From [Actinomadura] parvosata subsp. kistnae (GTDB taxonomy: Bacteria > Actinomycetota > Actinomycetes > Streptosporangiales > Streptosporangiaceae): DNA of 64,000 bases. Both the position numbers and the translations under genes were made by a program. Location of the stretch: NCBI RefSeq assembly GCF_900323885.1, contig NZ_OOHJ01000003.1, positions 62,001 to 126,000 of the forward strand. Reading direction: 5' to 3'. Positions 9,484-19,199 of the stretch are shown here, piece by piece; position 1 is the stretch's first letter, and every line of letters starts with the position of its first letter. A model generated the notes under the pieces. That model ran no database searches, had not been told where the DNA came from, and saw only the letters and a program-made list of their open reading frames with translations.

Positions 9484-11196
9484 ATGGGCCACGGGCACCA
9501 CCACCATGATCACGAGCACGACCACGAGCCGGCCGGAGACACCGACGCGAGCGTGGCGCGGGACCTGTCCGTACCGGACGGCGAGCTGTCGCCCGGCCAG
9601 CTCTCCCGGCGGCGCATGTTCCGCCGGGCGGGGCTGCTGGGCGCCGGGCTGACCGCCGCCGGCGTGCTGGGCGGCGAGGGACAGGCCGCCGTCGCGGCCA
9701 CCGGCAGGGACGAGGGGCGCGGGCGCGAGCCCAGGGACGGCTACCAGTGGCTGGCCGGCGACCACCACATCCACACCCAGCACAGCTCCGACGGCGTCTA
9801 CCGGGTGATCGACCACGTGCGGCACGCCAACGCGTACGGGCTGGGCTGGATGGTGATCACCGACCACGGCGGCGCCACGCACGCCAAGATCGGCGTCGAG
9901 AAGGTCAACCCGGACATCGTGGCCGCCCGCGCGGCCGTCAAGGACACGCTGGTCTTCCAGGGCCTGGAGTGGAACATCCCGGCAGCCGAGCACGGCACCG
10001 TGTTCGTCGCGCCCGGCAGGAACGAGGTGGCCACACTCAAGGAGTTCGAGAGCTCCTTCGACGGGTCCGTCAAGGGCGCGAGCTCCAACACGCCGCAGAA
10101 CGAGGCGCTGGCCATCGCCGGCCTGAACTTCCTCGCCGACGCCGTCAGGAAGCGGCGCGTCCCGGACGCGCTGTTCTTCGCCAACCACCCCTCCAGGAAG
10201 GGCATCGACTCGCCGCACGAGATCCGCGGCTGGCGCGACGCCCAGCCGACGATCGCGGTCGGCATGGAGGGCGCGCCCGGCCACCAGGCGGCCGGCATCG
10301 CCAAGCCGAACGGCCCCGGCGGCGGGCGCGGCTACTACGACAGCAACCCCGGCGCCGACTCTTTCCCCGGCTACCCGGCCGAGAGCTACAAGACCTTCGG
10401 CGGGTTCGACTGGATGACCGCGACCGTGGGCGGCCTGTGGGACAGCCTGCTCGCCGAGGGCAAGCCGTGGTGGATCACCGCGAACTCCGACTCCCACTGG
10501 GTGCACGGCGACACCAGCGACCGCGGCCCCGGCGGCGACTTCAACGCCAACGGCCGCTACGAGGACCCCGTCTACAAGGGGGTGCCGAACTTCGGCTCCG
10601 GCGACTTCTGGCCCGGCTTCTACAGCCGCACCCACGCCGGCGCCGAGGACTTCTCCTACCGCGCCGTCATGGACGCCCTGCGCGCCGGCCGCGTCTGGGT
10701 GGACCACGGCGGCCTGATCAGCGGCCTGGTGGTGCGGGCCCGCCCGGCCGGCACCGGCCAGCGCGGCGTGACGCTCGGCGGCACCCTCCAGGTACGCCAG
10801 GGCGCCCGCGTCGAGCTGGCCATCGAGGTCACCCTGGCCGGGCGGCCGAACTGGGCGCAGTTCGTGCCCACGCTGGCCCGGGTGGACGTCATCCAGGGCG
10901 ACGTCACCGGCCCCGTCTCCGACAAGGACGCCTTCACCACGCCGAACACCAAGGTCGTGCAGTCGTACGAGGTGAACAGGAGCACCGGCACCGTCACCTT
11001 CACCTACCAGCTCGGCGCCGTCGACCGCCCCGTGTACGTGCGGCTGCGCGGCACCGACGGCAAGCGCAGCGCGCCGGGGCTGCTGGGCGCGGCCGTGGAC
11101 CCGAACGGGCCGCGGATCGACGTGTACGGCGACGCCGACCCGTGGAACGACCTGTGGTTCTACAGCAACCCGATCTGGGTGCTGCCGCGCCGATGA
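9484..11196 (+). CDS. Tat-exported PHP-domain phosphoesterase with His-rich N-terminus
   Basis: 570 residues from the ATG at 9484 (GGACGGAG upstream); an upstream in-frame GTG at 9385 is less likely. The first residues MGHGHHHHDHEHDHE are an unusual His/Asp/Glu cluster, followed at about 40 by a twin-arginine signal (SRRRMFRRAGLLGAGLTAAG). The catalytic part starts with the PHP motif GDHHIHTQHSSDG and ITDHGG; later metal ligands appear in FANHPSRKG and NSDSHWVHGD. PHP proteins use a trinuclear metal site to hydrolyse phosphoesters. The His-rich head could bind or load metal before export through Tat, which carries folded proteins. Natural substrate unknown. The next gene overlaps its stop by ATGA. 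Confidence 0.88.
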   Translation: MGHGHHHHDHEHDHEPAGDTDASVARDLSVPDGELSPGQLSRRRMFRRAGLLGAGLTAAGVLGGEGQAAVAATGRDEGRGREPRDGYQWLAGDHHIHTQHSSDGVYRVIDHVRHANAYGLGWMVITDHGGATHAKIGVEKVNPDIVAARAAVKDTLVFQGLEWNIPAAEHGTVFVAPGRNEVATLKEFESSFDGSVKGASSNTPQNEALAIAGLNFLADAVRKRRVPDALFFANHPSRKGIDSPHEIRGWRDAQPTIAVGMEGAPGHQAAGIAKPNGPGGGRGYYDSNPGADSFPGYPAESYKTFGGFDWMTATVGGLWDSLLAEGKPWWITANSDSHWVHGDTSDRGPGGDFNANGRYEDPVYKGVPNFGSGDFWPGFYSRTHAGAEDFSYRAVMDALRAGRVWVDHGGLISGLVVRARPAGTGQRGVTLGGTLQVRQGARVELAIEVTLAGRPNWAQFVPTLARVDVIQGDVTGPVSDKDAFTTPNTKVVQSYEVNRSTGTVTFTYQLGAVDRPVYVRLRGTDGKRSAPGLLGAAVDPNGPRIDVYGDADPWNDLWFYSNPIWVLPRR

Positions 11197-11752
11197 TCGC
11201 CGGATTCGACGCGGGCAGCCGGACGGTGCCCGAGGCCGAGCACCTGCTCCACACGGTGGTGCGGGAGCTCGGCCTGCCGGGGGACACGATCGGGTGCACC
11301 CACTTCGTGCCGGCGGGGGCGGCGGGCGACGAGCCGCACGTCGCCTGCTCGCTGGCCGTCCCGGACTCGGTGACGCCCGCGGCCCTGTCGGCAGCCCTGT
11401 CGGCGGCCCTGTCGGCGGCCCTGCCGGCTGGATGGTCGGCGGAGGGGCGGCGCTGGCGGTGGCCGAGCACGAGGCGCGGCGCGGCGGCCGGGTCGTCACC
11501 TTCCCCGGCCGCGACCGCCTCACCGGCGTCCTCCGCGTGGGCGAGCTGCGCGACGCCTCGGCCATCGACCGGGTGCTGCTGCTCGCCTCCCCCGGCCCGC
11601 CGCCCGACGACGTGCTCGTCGTCACGAACGACCACGTCAGGCCCGTCTGGCGGGACGGCCTCATGACCCTGCTCACCATGCCGGCCGCCGGCGGCCGGAT
11701 CACCCCCGCCGAGGTGCCGAACCCGACCCCCTGCTGCGCCGACCACGCCTGA
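11193..11752 (+). pseudogene. Hypothetical protein, reading frame broken once as assembled
   Basis: The first frame starts with an ATGA overlap to the PHP gene (MIAGFDAGSRTVPEAEHLLH) and has coding-type GC3 to about 11425. From about 11430 the coding signature moves to another frame, which ends at 11752 with RITPAEVPNPTPCCADHA. One missing base between about 11421 and 11432 would restore a 186-residue protein. The break lies next to 12-bp repeats encoding ALSAALSAALSAAL. The C-terminal half looks like a small actinobacterial family with no known function that I can name. Alternatively the second part is an independent gene starting at ATG 11432. Confidence 0.6.
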
Positions 11753-11785
11753 CCCCAGGGGACGCCGCTACGGGCCGGTCAGGCG
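11746..11785. terminator. Bidirectional hairpin between convergent genes
   Basis: CGCCTGACC at 11746-11754 pairs perfectly with GGTCAGGCG at 11777-11785. The stem overlaps the stop codons of both convergent genes, so it could terminate transcription from either side. Confidence 0.6.
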
Positions 11786-12730
11786 GCGCTCCCCCTCGGT
11801 GGTGATCACGTACACCTGCCAGGTGTAGTACGCGTAGTAGGCGCGCGGGTCGCGCTTGATCCGGCGGGCGTGCAGGAGGATGGCGTTCACGTACGCCTGG
11901 GACGGGTTGTAGGCGTGCAGCGCCCGCCGGTAGTCGCGGGGGGCGCCGCTCGCCTTGAGGTAGTTGGCCGCGCCCATGATCGCGTCGTGCGGGTCGCGCA
12001 CGTCCCCGCCCATCCCGTACGCCTTCCAGGTGGCGGGCATGAACTGCATGGGGCCCTGGGCGCCGGCGTGGCTGTCGGCCCGTACCCGGCCGAACTTCGT
12101 CTCCGCGAACATCACCGCCGCCAGCACCTCCCACTCCACCCCGAACCGGCGCTCGGCCTTCTTGAAGTAACCGAGCAGCTCGCCCGCAGGCCGGGCCGGC
12201 TGGGTCTTGAAGACGGCGTCCGGCTTGATGGGGCGGGCCAGGGCGAGCAGCTCGCGGATGGCGGCCGTGTCGTCCCTGGCCTGGGCGGCGAGGGCGGCGG
12301 GCAGCCGGGCGAAGGTCTTGGCGGCGAGGTCGGGGTGGCGGGCGGCGTGGCGGTAGATGCGCTGCTGGTGCAGAGCCAGCAGCTCGACGTCCTCGGGCGG
12401 CTCGCCGGTCGCGGGCGAGCCGTGCTTCGTCCAGGCGTCGATGGACGCGTTGAGCGCGTCGGTGGTCTCCCGCAGCGCGGCGGCCAGCTTCGCGGGGCTG
12501 TCGGGGATCTTCTCGGTGGGGTCCGGGAGCGGCTTCTCGGAAGGTTTCGGCGTGCTGGGCGCGGGCGTGGACGGGGCGGGCGCCGGAGGGGCGGCGGCGG
12601 GAGCCGGGCCGCACGCCGCCGCGCCGAGGAGCACCACCGCGCCCAGGACGAGCGCCGCCGCCTTCCCGGCGGGCGCGGCGGCGGCGCGGGCGGGCCGTGG
12701 TGGGTGCGGGTGCTTCTGGCGTGCCTCCAT
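11768..12730 (-). CDS. Lytic transglycosylase lipoprotein (SLT fold)
   Basis: 320 residues. A basic, proline-rich N-terminus leads into a hydrophobic stretch and the lipobox LGAAAC, then a Pro/Ala linker, so it should be anchored outside the membrane. The catalytic domain (about 200-310) has the Glu in MFAETKFGR followed by GAQGPMQFMPATWKAYG and HAYNPSQAYVNAILLHA, as in soluble lytic transglycosylases that cleave peptidoglycan to anhydromuropeptides. Convergent with the preceding gene. Confidence 0.9.
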   Translation of the reverse strand: MEARQKHPHPPRPARAAAAPAGKAAALVLGAVVLLGAAACGPAPAAAPPAPAPSTPAPSTPKPSEKPLPDPTEKIPDSPAKLAAALRETTDALNASIDAWTKHGSPATGEPPEDVELLALHQQRIYRHAARHPDLAAKTFARLPAALAAQARDDTAAIRELLALARPIKPDAVFKTQPARPAGELLGYFKKAERRFGVEWEVLAAVMFAETKFGRVRADSHAGAQGPMQFMPATWKAYGMGGDVRDPHDAIMGAANYLKASGAPRDYRRALHAYNPSQAYVNAILLHARRIKRDPRAYYAYYTWQVYVITTEGERRLTGP

Positions 12731-12767
12731 GGGGCGCCAACCTACCCGGTACGGGCGGCTGCGATCA

Positions 12768-14623
12768 TCACGCGTACGGGCGGAGGAACTCCTTCGGCCG
12801 CAGGGCCCTGGAGACGATCCGCACGTCGCCGATCCACCCGTAGAAGCCCTGCCCGTACGTCAGCGCGAACTGGGTCCCGCCGATCGCGAACGGCCGCCCC
12901 AGCGTCGAGATGCCCTTGGACCGCTGGCTCGGATTGCGGGCGATCTTGGAGCCGTCGACGTACATGATGGTCCGGCGGGAGTCGTTGACGACGGCCACGT
13001 GCGTCCAGCGGCCGACCGGCAGGGCGTGGCTCCACGAGGTGGGGTCGGCGTCGCGGTCGGTGGGGTAGACGACGAACTGCAGGAAGCGCTCGGGCGACAG
13101 GTTGAGGCTGCACGTCGGCTCGTCGGGCGACCAGCCGCTGCTCTTGCCCGCGTCGCCGCTGCGGCCCTCCCAGCTCAGGATGCCCATCCAGGCGTGGTCG
13201 CCCTCGAACGGCTCCGGCAGCTTGATGAACGCCTCGATGGTGTACCCGGAGGTGAAGGTCATGCTGTTGACGGGGGCGTTCGGGCCGGACCTGAGCACGG
13301 CGCCCCGGTCGGGGGACTTGCCGCCGTCGAAGCGCAGGCTGGCGTGGGCGGGCTGGCCCTCGTGGTGCTCGGCCGACCACGTCAGCGTCTCGGGAGCGCT
13401 GGCGTGCAGCAGCTCCATGGTCAGGTCGTTGCCACCGCCGGTCAGGTCGCGGGCGACGGTGCCGGCGGGCACGATCGCGCCGTCCGTGCCCGCCGCGCCC
13501 GCGAGCCCTTCGGCGTCGAACCTCCAGTACGCGACCGTGCCGCGCGGCATGACGGCCCGGGCGGGACGGGCCGGCGGCGGGGTGCGCGGGCGAACCCGGC
13601 GAAACGCTCGTCGAAGTCGATCTCGATGCTGAAGCGGTCCACGGGGCCGGTCAGCTCCAGGTGCTCGGCCTCCAGCGGGGTGCGCTCGTCCGGGTCGCGC
13701 TCCAGCAGCCAGGGCGAGATCGTCTCCACGTCGATCACGTTGCGGACGAGGTCGAAGGCGTAGAGCCGGACCATGCCCGCGCCGCCGTAGTAGCGGTCCT
13801 GGTAGTTGGTGATGTGCACGTGCACGTCGTGGCCGGCGTCGTTCTTGAGCACGGTACGGCCGCTCGGCCAGTAGTGGCCGTTGAGCGTCAGGAAGATCTG
13901 GTCGTTGCGCTTGATGAAGGCGTCCCAGAGGCGCTGCCCGTGCTGCGACAGCGCCGCGGCGCCGGTGTCGTCCGCCCAGGCCAGGTCGTGGGTGGTGAGG
14001 ATGGCGGGCAGCGTCCGGTTCGCGTCGATGACGCTCTGCGCCCAGCGCAGGCCCTGGTCGGAGACGCGCCAGTCGAGCGCGAGCACGAGCCACCGCCGGC
14101 CGCCCGCCTCGATGACGTGGTGGCTGTTGTAGCCGTCGGGCGACGCGCCGCGGAAGGTGGACATCCTGGCGTACCGGGAGGGGCCGAACGCCTTCAGGTA
14201 CGCGCTGTCGCCGCGCTGGTCGTCGGCGCCGCTCACGTCGTGGTTGCCTGCCAGGACGCTGTACGGCAGGCGGCCGTCGAGCTGCCGGAACGTGTCGGAG
14301 GCGAGCGCCAGCTCCTCTTGGGTGCCGTGCTCGGTGACGTCCCCCAAGTGCGTCATGAACGCGATGTTCCTGCTCTCGCGCTCGCCGCCGGTCAGGAAGC
14401 GGAACGTCTGGCGCACGGGGTCGGGGTCGGAGCGGTCCTCGTCGAAGAGGTACTGCGTGTCGGGCAGGACGCCGATCGTGAAGCGGGGGCTCTCGCGGTC
14501 GAACCGGCCGCCGTTCCCGGACGCGTGCGCCGGGGAGGCGGCGGGGCCGGCGAGGGCGCCGGCGGCGGGCGCGGCGACGGCCGCCGTGAGCAGCGCGCGG
14601 CGGCCGAGGGTGGGGTGTGCCAT
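12768..14623 (-). pseudogene. Secreted metallophosphoesterase-LamG protein, reading frame broken once as assembled
   Basis: The first frame, from ATG 14623, has a Tat/Sec-type signal (GRRALLTAAVAAPAAGALAG) and a calcineurin-like phosphoesterase with VLPDTQY, GDVTEHG, GNHDVSG, THDLAW and NGHYWP. After FDERFAGFARAP the coding signal switches frame and continues as RGTVAYWRFDAEG into a LamG/concanavalin-like domain that ends GFYGWIGDVRIVSRALRP at 12768. The break lies at about 13570-13592, beside a CCCC run; one missing base would give one 618-residue protein. Metallophosphoesterase-LamG fusions are a plausible actinobacterial architecture, so I read this as one exported enzyme with a carbohydrate-binding-like domain. 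Sequencing error and true mutation cannot be separated here. Confidence 0.8.
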
Positions 14624-14725
14624 GGGGTCGTACTCCGTTTCAGGGTGCCGCGCAGCACCTTGATCGTCGTACGTGGCCCGGCGGTTCCCGCAGCGATAAC
14701 TCCCGCCTTCGGCCGGAAGAACATC

Positions 14726-15979
14726 TCACCGGCCGCCGCGGCCCAGGTGCGCCTTGCGCAGAGCGTCCACGTGGTTCATGACCGGGGTGGCGGTGACGCC
14801 GTGCAGGACGACCGAGGCGAGGACGGTGAACCCGGTGACCGCCCACAGCTCCTCCGCCGGCACGCCGAAGTCGGCCTGCCCCAGCGCGTACGCCAGGTAG
14901 AACAGCGACCCGATCCCCCGGATGCCGAAGAACGAGATCGCCAGCCGTTCCCTCGGCCCCGCCCGGCCGCGCCACTGCACCAGCCAGCCGGCCAGCGGGC
15001 GGATGACGAGCAGCAGCAGGAGGCCGACGGCGGCGCCGCGCCAGGTGAGCGCCGCCAGGCCGCCGGTCGCGACGAAGCCGCCGAGCAGGAGCAGCAGCCA
15101 GGCCGTGAGCAGCCGCTCGATCTGCTCGACGAAGCCGTGCAGCACGTTGTTGTAGCCGTGGCCGTGCTCGGCGCTCCTGATGGCGCACGCGGTGACGAAC
15201 ACGGCGACGAAGCCGTACCCGTGGGCCAGCTCCGTCACCCCGTACGCGAGGAACGTGCAGGCCAGGGCGACGAAGCCGTCGCGGCGCTCGGCCAGGCGCA
15301 GGCCGTCGGACCTGGCGCGGAAGAACAGGCGGCCGAGCAGGCCGCCGATGAGCAGGCCGAGCAGGGCGCCGGCGGCGGTGCGGTAGAGGACGTCCGTCAG
15401 CGCCCACTCCCCCGCCCAACCGGCGGTTCCGGCCGCCACGGCGATGGCGGCGTACACGATGGGGAAGGCCAGCCCGTCGTTGAGGCCCGCCTCCGAGGTC
15501 AGGGCGAAGCGGACCTCGTCGTCGGCGTTCTGGGCGTCCACGGGCTCGCCCACGTGCACGTCGGAGGCGAGCACCGGGTCGGTGGGGGCGAGCACGGCGC
15601 CGAGCAGCAGCGCGGCGGCGATCGGCCAGCCCGGCAGGGCGACGGCCGCGGCGGCCACCCCGGCCACGGTGAGCGGCATGGCCAGGGCGAGCAGCCGCCA
15701 CGTGGTGGACCAGCCGCGCGGGCCGATGCGGCGGTTGATCGCCAGGCCGGCGCCCATGAGGGAGATGACGACGCACAGCTCGGTGATGTGCTCCAGCGCG
15801 ACGCGGTGGGCGATGGGGTCGGGGTCGGGCAGCCCTAAGGGCAGGGTGAACAGGAGGATGCCGGCGAGCAGGTAGACGAGGGGGAGGGAGAGGGCCCGGC
15901 GGGCGAGGAACTCGGGGAGGATCGCGGCCAGCAACGCGGCGGCGCCGCCGAGGGCCAGGATGAGGTCGAGGGTGGACAT
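14726..15979 (-). CDS. CPA1-type Na+(K+)/H+ antiporter
   Basis: 417 residues with about 12 transmembrane segments. The ion-binding region is LAPTDPVLASDV near residue 130 followed by EAGLNDGLAFP, both characteristic of NhaP/CPA1 exchangers. ISFFGIRGIGSLFYLAYAL near 350 is the conserved late helix. It would exchange cytoplasmic Na+ or K+ for protons in pH and salt homeostasis. There is no cytosolic regulatory tail. Lies alone between the phosphoesterase and a ROK regulator on the same strand. Confidence 0.9.
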   Translation of the reverse strand: MSTLDLILALGGAAALLAAILPEFLARRALSLPLVYLLAGILLFTLPLGLPDPDPIAHRVALEHITELCVVISLMGAGLAINRRIGPRGWSTTWRLLALAMPLTVAGVAAAAVALPGWPIAAALLLGAVLAPTDPVLASDVHVGEPVDAQNADDEVRFALTSEAGLNDGLAFPIVYAAIAVAAGTAGWAGEWALTDVLYRTAAGALLGLLIGGLLGRLFFRARSDGLRLAERRDGFVALACTFLAYGVTELAHGYGFVAVFVTACAIRSAEHGHGYNNVLHGFVEQIERLLTAWLLLLLGGFVATGGLAALTWRGAAVGLLLLLVIRPLAGWLVQWRGRAGPRERLAISFFGIRGIGSLFYLAYALGQADFGVPAEELWAVTGFTVLASVVLHGVTATPVMNHVDALRKAHLGRGGR

Positions 15980-16046
15980 CGCGAGCCCCCTGCCCGGAAG
16001 ATCGCAAAATATCCCCTTTGTGGCTGATCGGCGGCGGCGGTGTCTC

Positions 16047-17303
16047 CTACCTCGCGGCGATGCAGGCCGGACGTTCTCCGGTGGCCTCGTCGATGGTGGC
16101 CGGATCGAGGACGTGCTCGACGACCATGACGGCGGCGCCGACGACGCCGGCCCGGTCGCCCAGCTCGCCGGTCCTGATGCCGAGGTGCTGCGTGGCCAGC
16201 GGCAGCGACCTGCTGTAGATGGTCTCCCGCACGCCGGCCAGCAGTTGCTCGCCGGCCTCGGCGACGTCGCCGCCGAGCACGATGACGGACGGGTTGAAGA
16301 AGTTCACGATGGCGGCCATCACCGTGCCCACCTCGCGGCCCGCCTGCCGGACCAGGCGGGTGGCCAGGGGGTCGCCGGCGCGCATGAGGGCGACCACGTC
16401 CTTGCTGCCGCGCGCGTCGGCGCCGGCCTCGCGCAGGGCGGCGGCCATCGAGGCGCCGCCGGCGACCGCCTCCAGGCAGCCGGTGTTGCCGCACCGGCAC
16501 GGGGCGCCGGAGGCGGGCACCCGGATGTGGCCGACGTCCCCGGCGGCGCCGCGCGCGCCCCGGTGCAGCCGGCCGCCGGAGATGATGCCGCAGCCGATGC
16601 CGGTGCCGATCTTGATGTAGATGAGGTGGTCGACGGCGGGGCGGGCGGCCCAGTGCTCGCCCAGCGCCATCACGTTCACGTCGTTGTCCACCAGGACGGG
16701 CGCTCCCGGCCACTCCCCCGGCCGATCACGGGGTTGATCGCCTGGGCGTTCCTTCGGCCGCTCTCCCAGGAGTTCGCGCAGGCGCTCAGGGACCGGGAAG
16801 CCGTCCCAGCCGGGCATGATCGGCGGGTTCACCGGGCGGCCGGTGCGGTGCTCGACCGGGCCGGGCAGGCCGATCCCCACCCCGCACACCTGCGCGGGGT
16901 CGCGCCCGGCCGTGGCCAGGAGGTGGCGCAGGGACGTGGCGACGGCGCCGAGCACCGGCTCGGGGCCGAGGTCGACGGGGAGGCCGGTGACCTGCTCGGC
17001 CAGCACGTCCAGGCCGAGGTCGAGGACGGCCAGGCGGGCGCGGGTGGCGCCCAGGTCGGCGGCGAGCACGACCCGGGCGCCGCCGTTGAACGTGAACATC
17101 GAGGCGGGCCTGCCCCCGGAGGAGATCGCGCCTTCGTCCTCGACGACCCAGCGGGAGCCGATCAGCGCGTCCAGCCGCTGGGAGACGGTGGACCTGGACA
17201 GGCCGGTGAGCCGGGCCAGCTCGCCCCTGGTGCGGGGCTGCCCGTCGCGCAGGATCGCCAACAGTGCCCCCGCCCCCACCGCGTGCCGGCCGTTGGTTGG
17301 CAT
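16047..17303 (-). CDS. ROK-family transcriptional regulator
   Basis: 418 residues. The N-terminal winged helix (about 12-70, TRGELARLTGLSRSTVSQRLDAL) is followed by a sugar-kinase-like ROK domain with DLGATRARLAVLDL and the zinc motif CRCGNTGCLEAVAGG preceded by GDVGHIR. An insertion of GERPKERPGDQPRDRPGEWPG-type 4-residue repeats near residue 175 is unusual. ROK regulators respond to sugars; its neighbour is a carboxylesterase, so the regulon cannot be inferred. Nested inverted repeats upstream of the ATG are the likely autoregulatory site. Confidence 0.9.
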   Translation of the reverse strand: MPTNGRHAVGAGALLAILRDGQPRTRGELARLTGLSRSTVSQRLDALIGSRWVVEDEGAISSGGRPASMFTFNGGARVVLAADLGATRARLAVLDLGLDVLAEQVTGLPVDLGPEPVLGAVATSLRHLLATAGRDPAQVCGVGIGLPGPVEHRTGRPVNPPIMPGWDGFPVPERLRELLGERPKERPGDQPRDRPGEWPGAPVLVDNDVNVMALGEHWAARPAVDHLIYIKIGTGIGCGIISGGRLHRGARGAAGDVGHIRVPASGAPCRCGNTGCLEAVAGGASMAAALREAGADARGSKDVVALMRAGDPLATRLVRQAGREVGTVMAAIVNFFNPSVIVLGGDVAEAGEQLLAGVRETIYSRSLPLATQHLGIRTGELGDRAGVVGAAVMVVEHVLDPATIDEATGERPACIAAR

Positions 17304-17312
17304 GGATCTACC

Positions 17313-17359
17313 TTACTTCGAATATCGGCCGACTTATGTTGATGAGAAGTAAAAGTCGG
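17313..17359. promoter_or_regulatory. Nested inverted repeats upstream of the ROK regulator
   Basis: TTACTTC (17313-17319) pairs with GAAGTAA (17346-17352), and CCGACTT (17329-17335) pairs with AAGTCGG (17353-17359); both are perfect 7-bp pairs. They interleave in a locally AT-rich stretch directly upstream of the start at 17303, fitting an autoregulatory operator. Confidence 0.5.
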
Positions 17360-17418
17360 TGTGGTCGTCCGCGAATGTCGGGGGACATATGCGCCGCTTC
17401 CCGAGGACGTGCGGCCTC

Positions 17419-19047
17419 CTACGAACTTCCCGCGCTGCCGGGCTGCCACAGGTCGCACTGGTGCTCGGCCGCCATCGTCGCCTCCGGGACCGGCGTGGAG
17501 CGGCCGGCCGCGCGCAGCGACATGACCGCGTCGCCGAGCCGCGGCCAGCGGGCCGACCCCTTGGCGTACGGCTGCCCGGTGCGGGTGAACCCGCCCCAGT
17601 AGTGCACCATGTCGCGGGCCAGCCGGCGCTCGCCCGCGTCGAACGTGGGCGCGATCGGGGTGCCGTTGTCGAAGCTCGGCCACAGGTACGCCAGCTCCGC
17701 CGCGTGCCCGGCGCCCCAGACGTACCCGGCGGGCTCGGGGGTGAGGCCGGGGCCGGTGCGGTGGTCGAAGCGGTAGCCGTAGACGGTGGTGTACGCCGAC
17801 AGGTCGCGCGCCAGGCGCAGGGCGGGGCAGCCGCCGATGCCCGCGAGAAGGCCGGCGTCGGTGGCGATCGCGCCCGTCAGGTACGCCGAGGTGAACGTGT
17901 CGGAGCGGGCCGGCCACGGGTAGCGCTCCAGGACGGCGGCGGCGCGGTCGCCGAACACGGTGCGCACCCACTCCTCGTACCGCTCCCGCGTCCAGCCCCG
18001 GTTGCCCTGGAGGAACGTGCGGCCCTCGTCCCGGTTGTAGCCGATCATCAGCGGCACCCGCTGGAAGCGGCCCGCCCGCACGGCCGTGTCGGGGCTCTCC
18101 GGGAGGGCGGGCGTGCCGTGCGTGAAGGAGGTGTACTGCGGGCCGTCGATGAGGCGGCCGGGCGGGAGCGCCCGCAGGCAGGCGGCGGCGGTGGCCGGGT
18201 CGGGGCAGCCGAGCGTGGTGGCGATCTGGGTGCCCGTCCGCTCGCCGTCCTCGAGGGGACGGCTGACGCAGGAGCCGCTCTGCATGATGCCGCGCGCGAA
18301 CAGCCCGGCCGAGCCGGGGGCGGTGAGGTGGGCGCAGACGGAGAAGCCGCCCGCCGACTCGCCGTCGATGGTGACGCGCCGCGGGTCGCCGCCGAACGCG
18401 GCGATGTTGCGCCGCACCCAGCGCAGCGCGGCCTGCTGGTCGAGCAGGCCGTAGTTGCCCGCCTGGCCGGACTCGGCGGCCAGGGCCGGGTGGACGAGGT
18501 AGCCGAGCACGCCGAGGCGGTAGTTGACGCTCACCACGACCACGTTCTCGAGCTGGGCGATGAGGGTGCCGTCGTGCTGGTTGGCCGAGCCGTTGACCAG
18601 GCCGCCGCCGTGGATCCAGAACAGCACCGGCAGCCGCTGCCCGGCCCGGGTGCCCTCGGGGCGGAACACGTTGAGGTACAGGCAGTCCTCGGTCTCGGAG
18701 CGGGGGCCGTTGCTGCTCGCGGCGGCCGGGCAGCGGTTGCCCCAGGCGTCCGCCGCGCGCACCCCCTTCCACGAGGGCGGGGGCTGCGGGGCGCGCCAGC
18801 GCAGGTCGCCGACGGGCGGCGCGGCGTACGGGAGGGCGAGGAAGCGCTCCACGCCGTCGGCGCGCGCCCCGCGCACCAGGCCGGACTCGGTGCGGGCGAC
18901 GAGCCGATCACCGGTCGTGGAGGCGGCGGGTCGCGCACCGGACGCCGAGGCGGCAGGTCGCTCACCGGACGCCGAGGTGGCGGGCGGGATCGCGGGTGTG
19001 GTGGTGAGTAACAGGGCGGCGGTGGCGAGTGCGATGACGGTGGCCAT
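17419..19047 (-). CDS. Secreted type-B carboxylesterase/lipase
   Basis: 542 residues from the ATG at 19047, chosen because AGAAGGAG sits about 10 nt upstream; an in-frame start at 19092 has no such site. A signal peptide (MATVIALATAALLLTTTPA) precedes a short repeated linker of GERPAASASGARPAAS type. The catalytic serine is in the nucleophile elbow IDGESAGGFSVCAHL; the oxyanion loop is FWIHGGGLVNGSAN; EDCLYLNVFRP is the family signature. It should hydrolyse carboxylic esters outside the cell. Substrate unknown. Confidence 0.92.
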   Translation of the reverse strand: MATVIALATAALLLTTTPAIPPATSASGERPAASASGARPAASTTGDRLVARTESGLVRGARADGVERFLALPYAAPPVGDLRWRAPQPPPSWKGVRAADAWGNRCPAAASSNGPRSETEDCLYLNVFRPEGTRAGQRLPVLFWIHGGGLVNGSANQHDGTLIAQLENVVVVSVNYRLGVLGYLVHPALAAESGQAGNYGLLDQQAALRWVRRNIAAFGGDPRRVTIDGESAGGFSVCAHLTAPGSAGLFARGIMQSGSCVSRPLEDGERTGTQIATTLGCPDPATAAACLRALPPGRLIDGPQYTSFTHGTPALPESPDTAVRAGRFQRVPLMIGYNRDEGRTFLQGNRGWTRERYEEWVRTVFGDRAAAVLERYPWPARSDTFTSAYLTGAIATDAGLLAGIGGCPALRLARDLSAYTTVYGYRFDHRTGPGLTPEPAGYVWGAGHAAELAYLWPSFDNGTPIAPTFDAGERRLARDMVHYWGGFTRTGQPYAKGSARWPRLGDAVMSLRAAGRSTPVPEATMAAEHQCDLWQPGSAGSS

Positions 19048-19199
19048 GGTCGGACAGCTCCTTCTGACTGATCCGTTAACCCCCCGTCTCATGATGTTGT
19101 GAAGGGAGCCGCCCGTCCAGGGGCGAGGGTTGCGGGTGCGGGGAGATGTGTGATGGTGTGCCGCTCCTGGTCCCCTTCCTGGCCCTAGGAGGCTGTCTC

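Noticed and set aside
7606..11703. 1,365-codon open frame on the minus strand
   Set aside because: It is antisense to the GH15 and PHP genes, which carry clear family motifs; long antisense frames are expected at this GC content.
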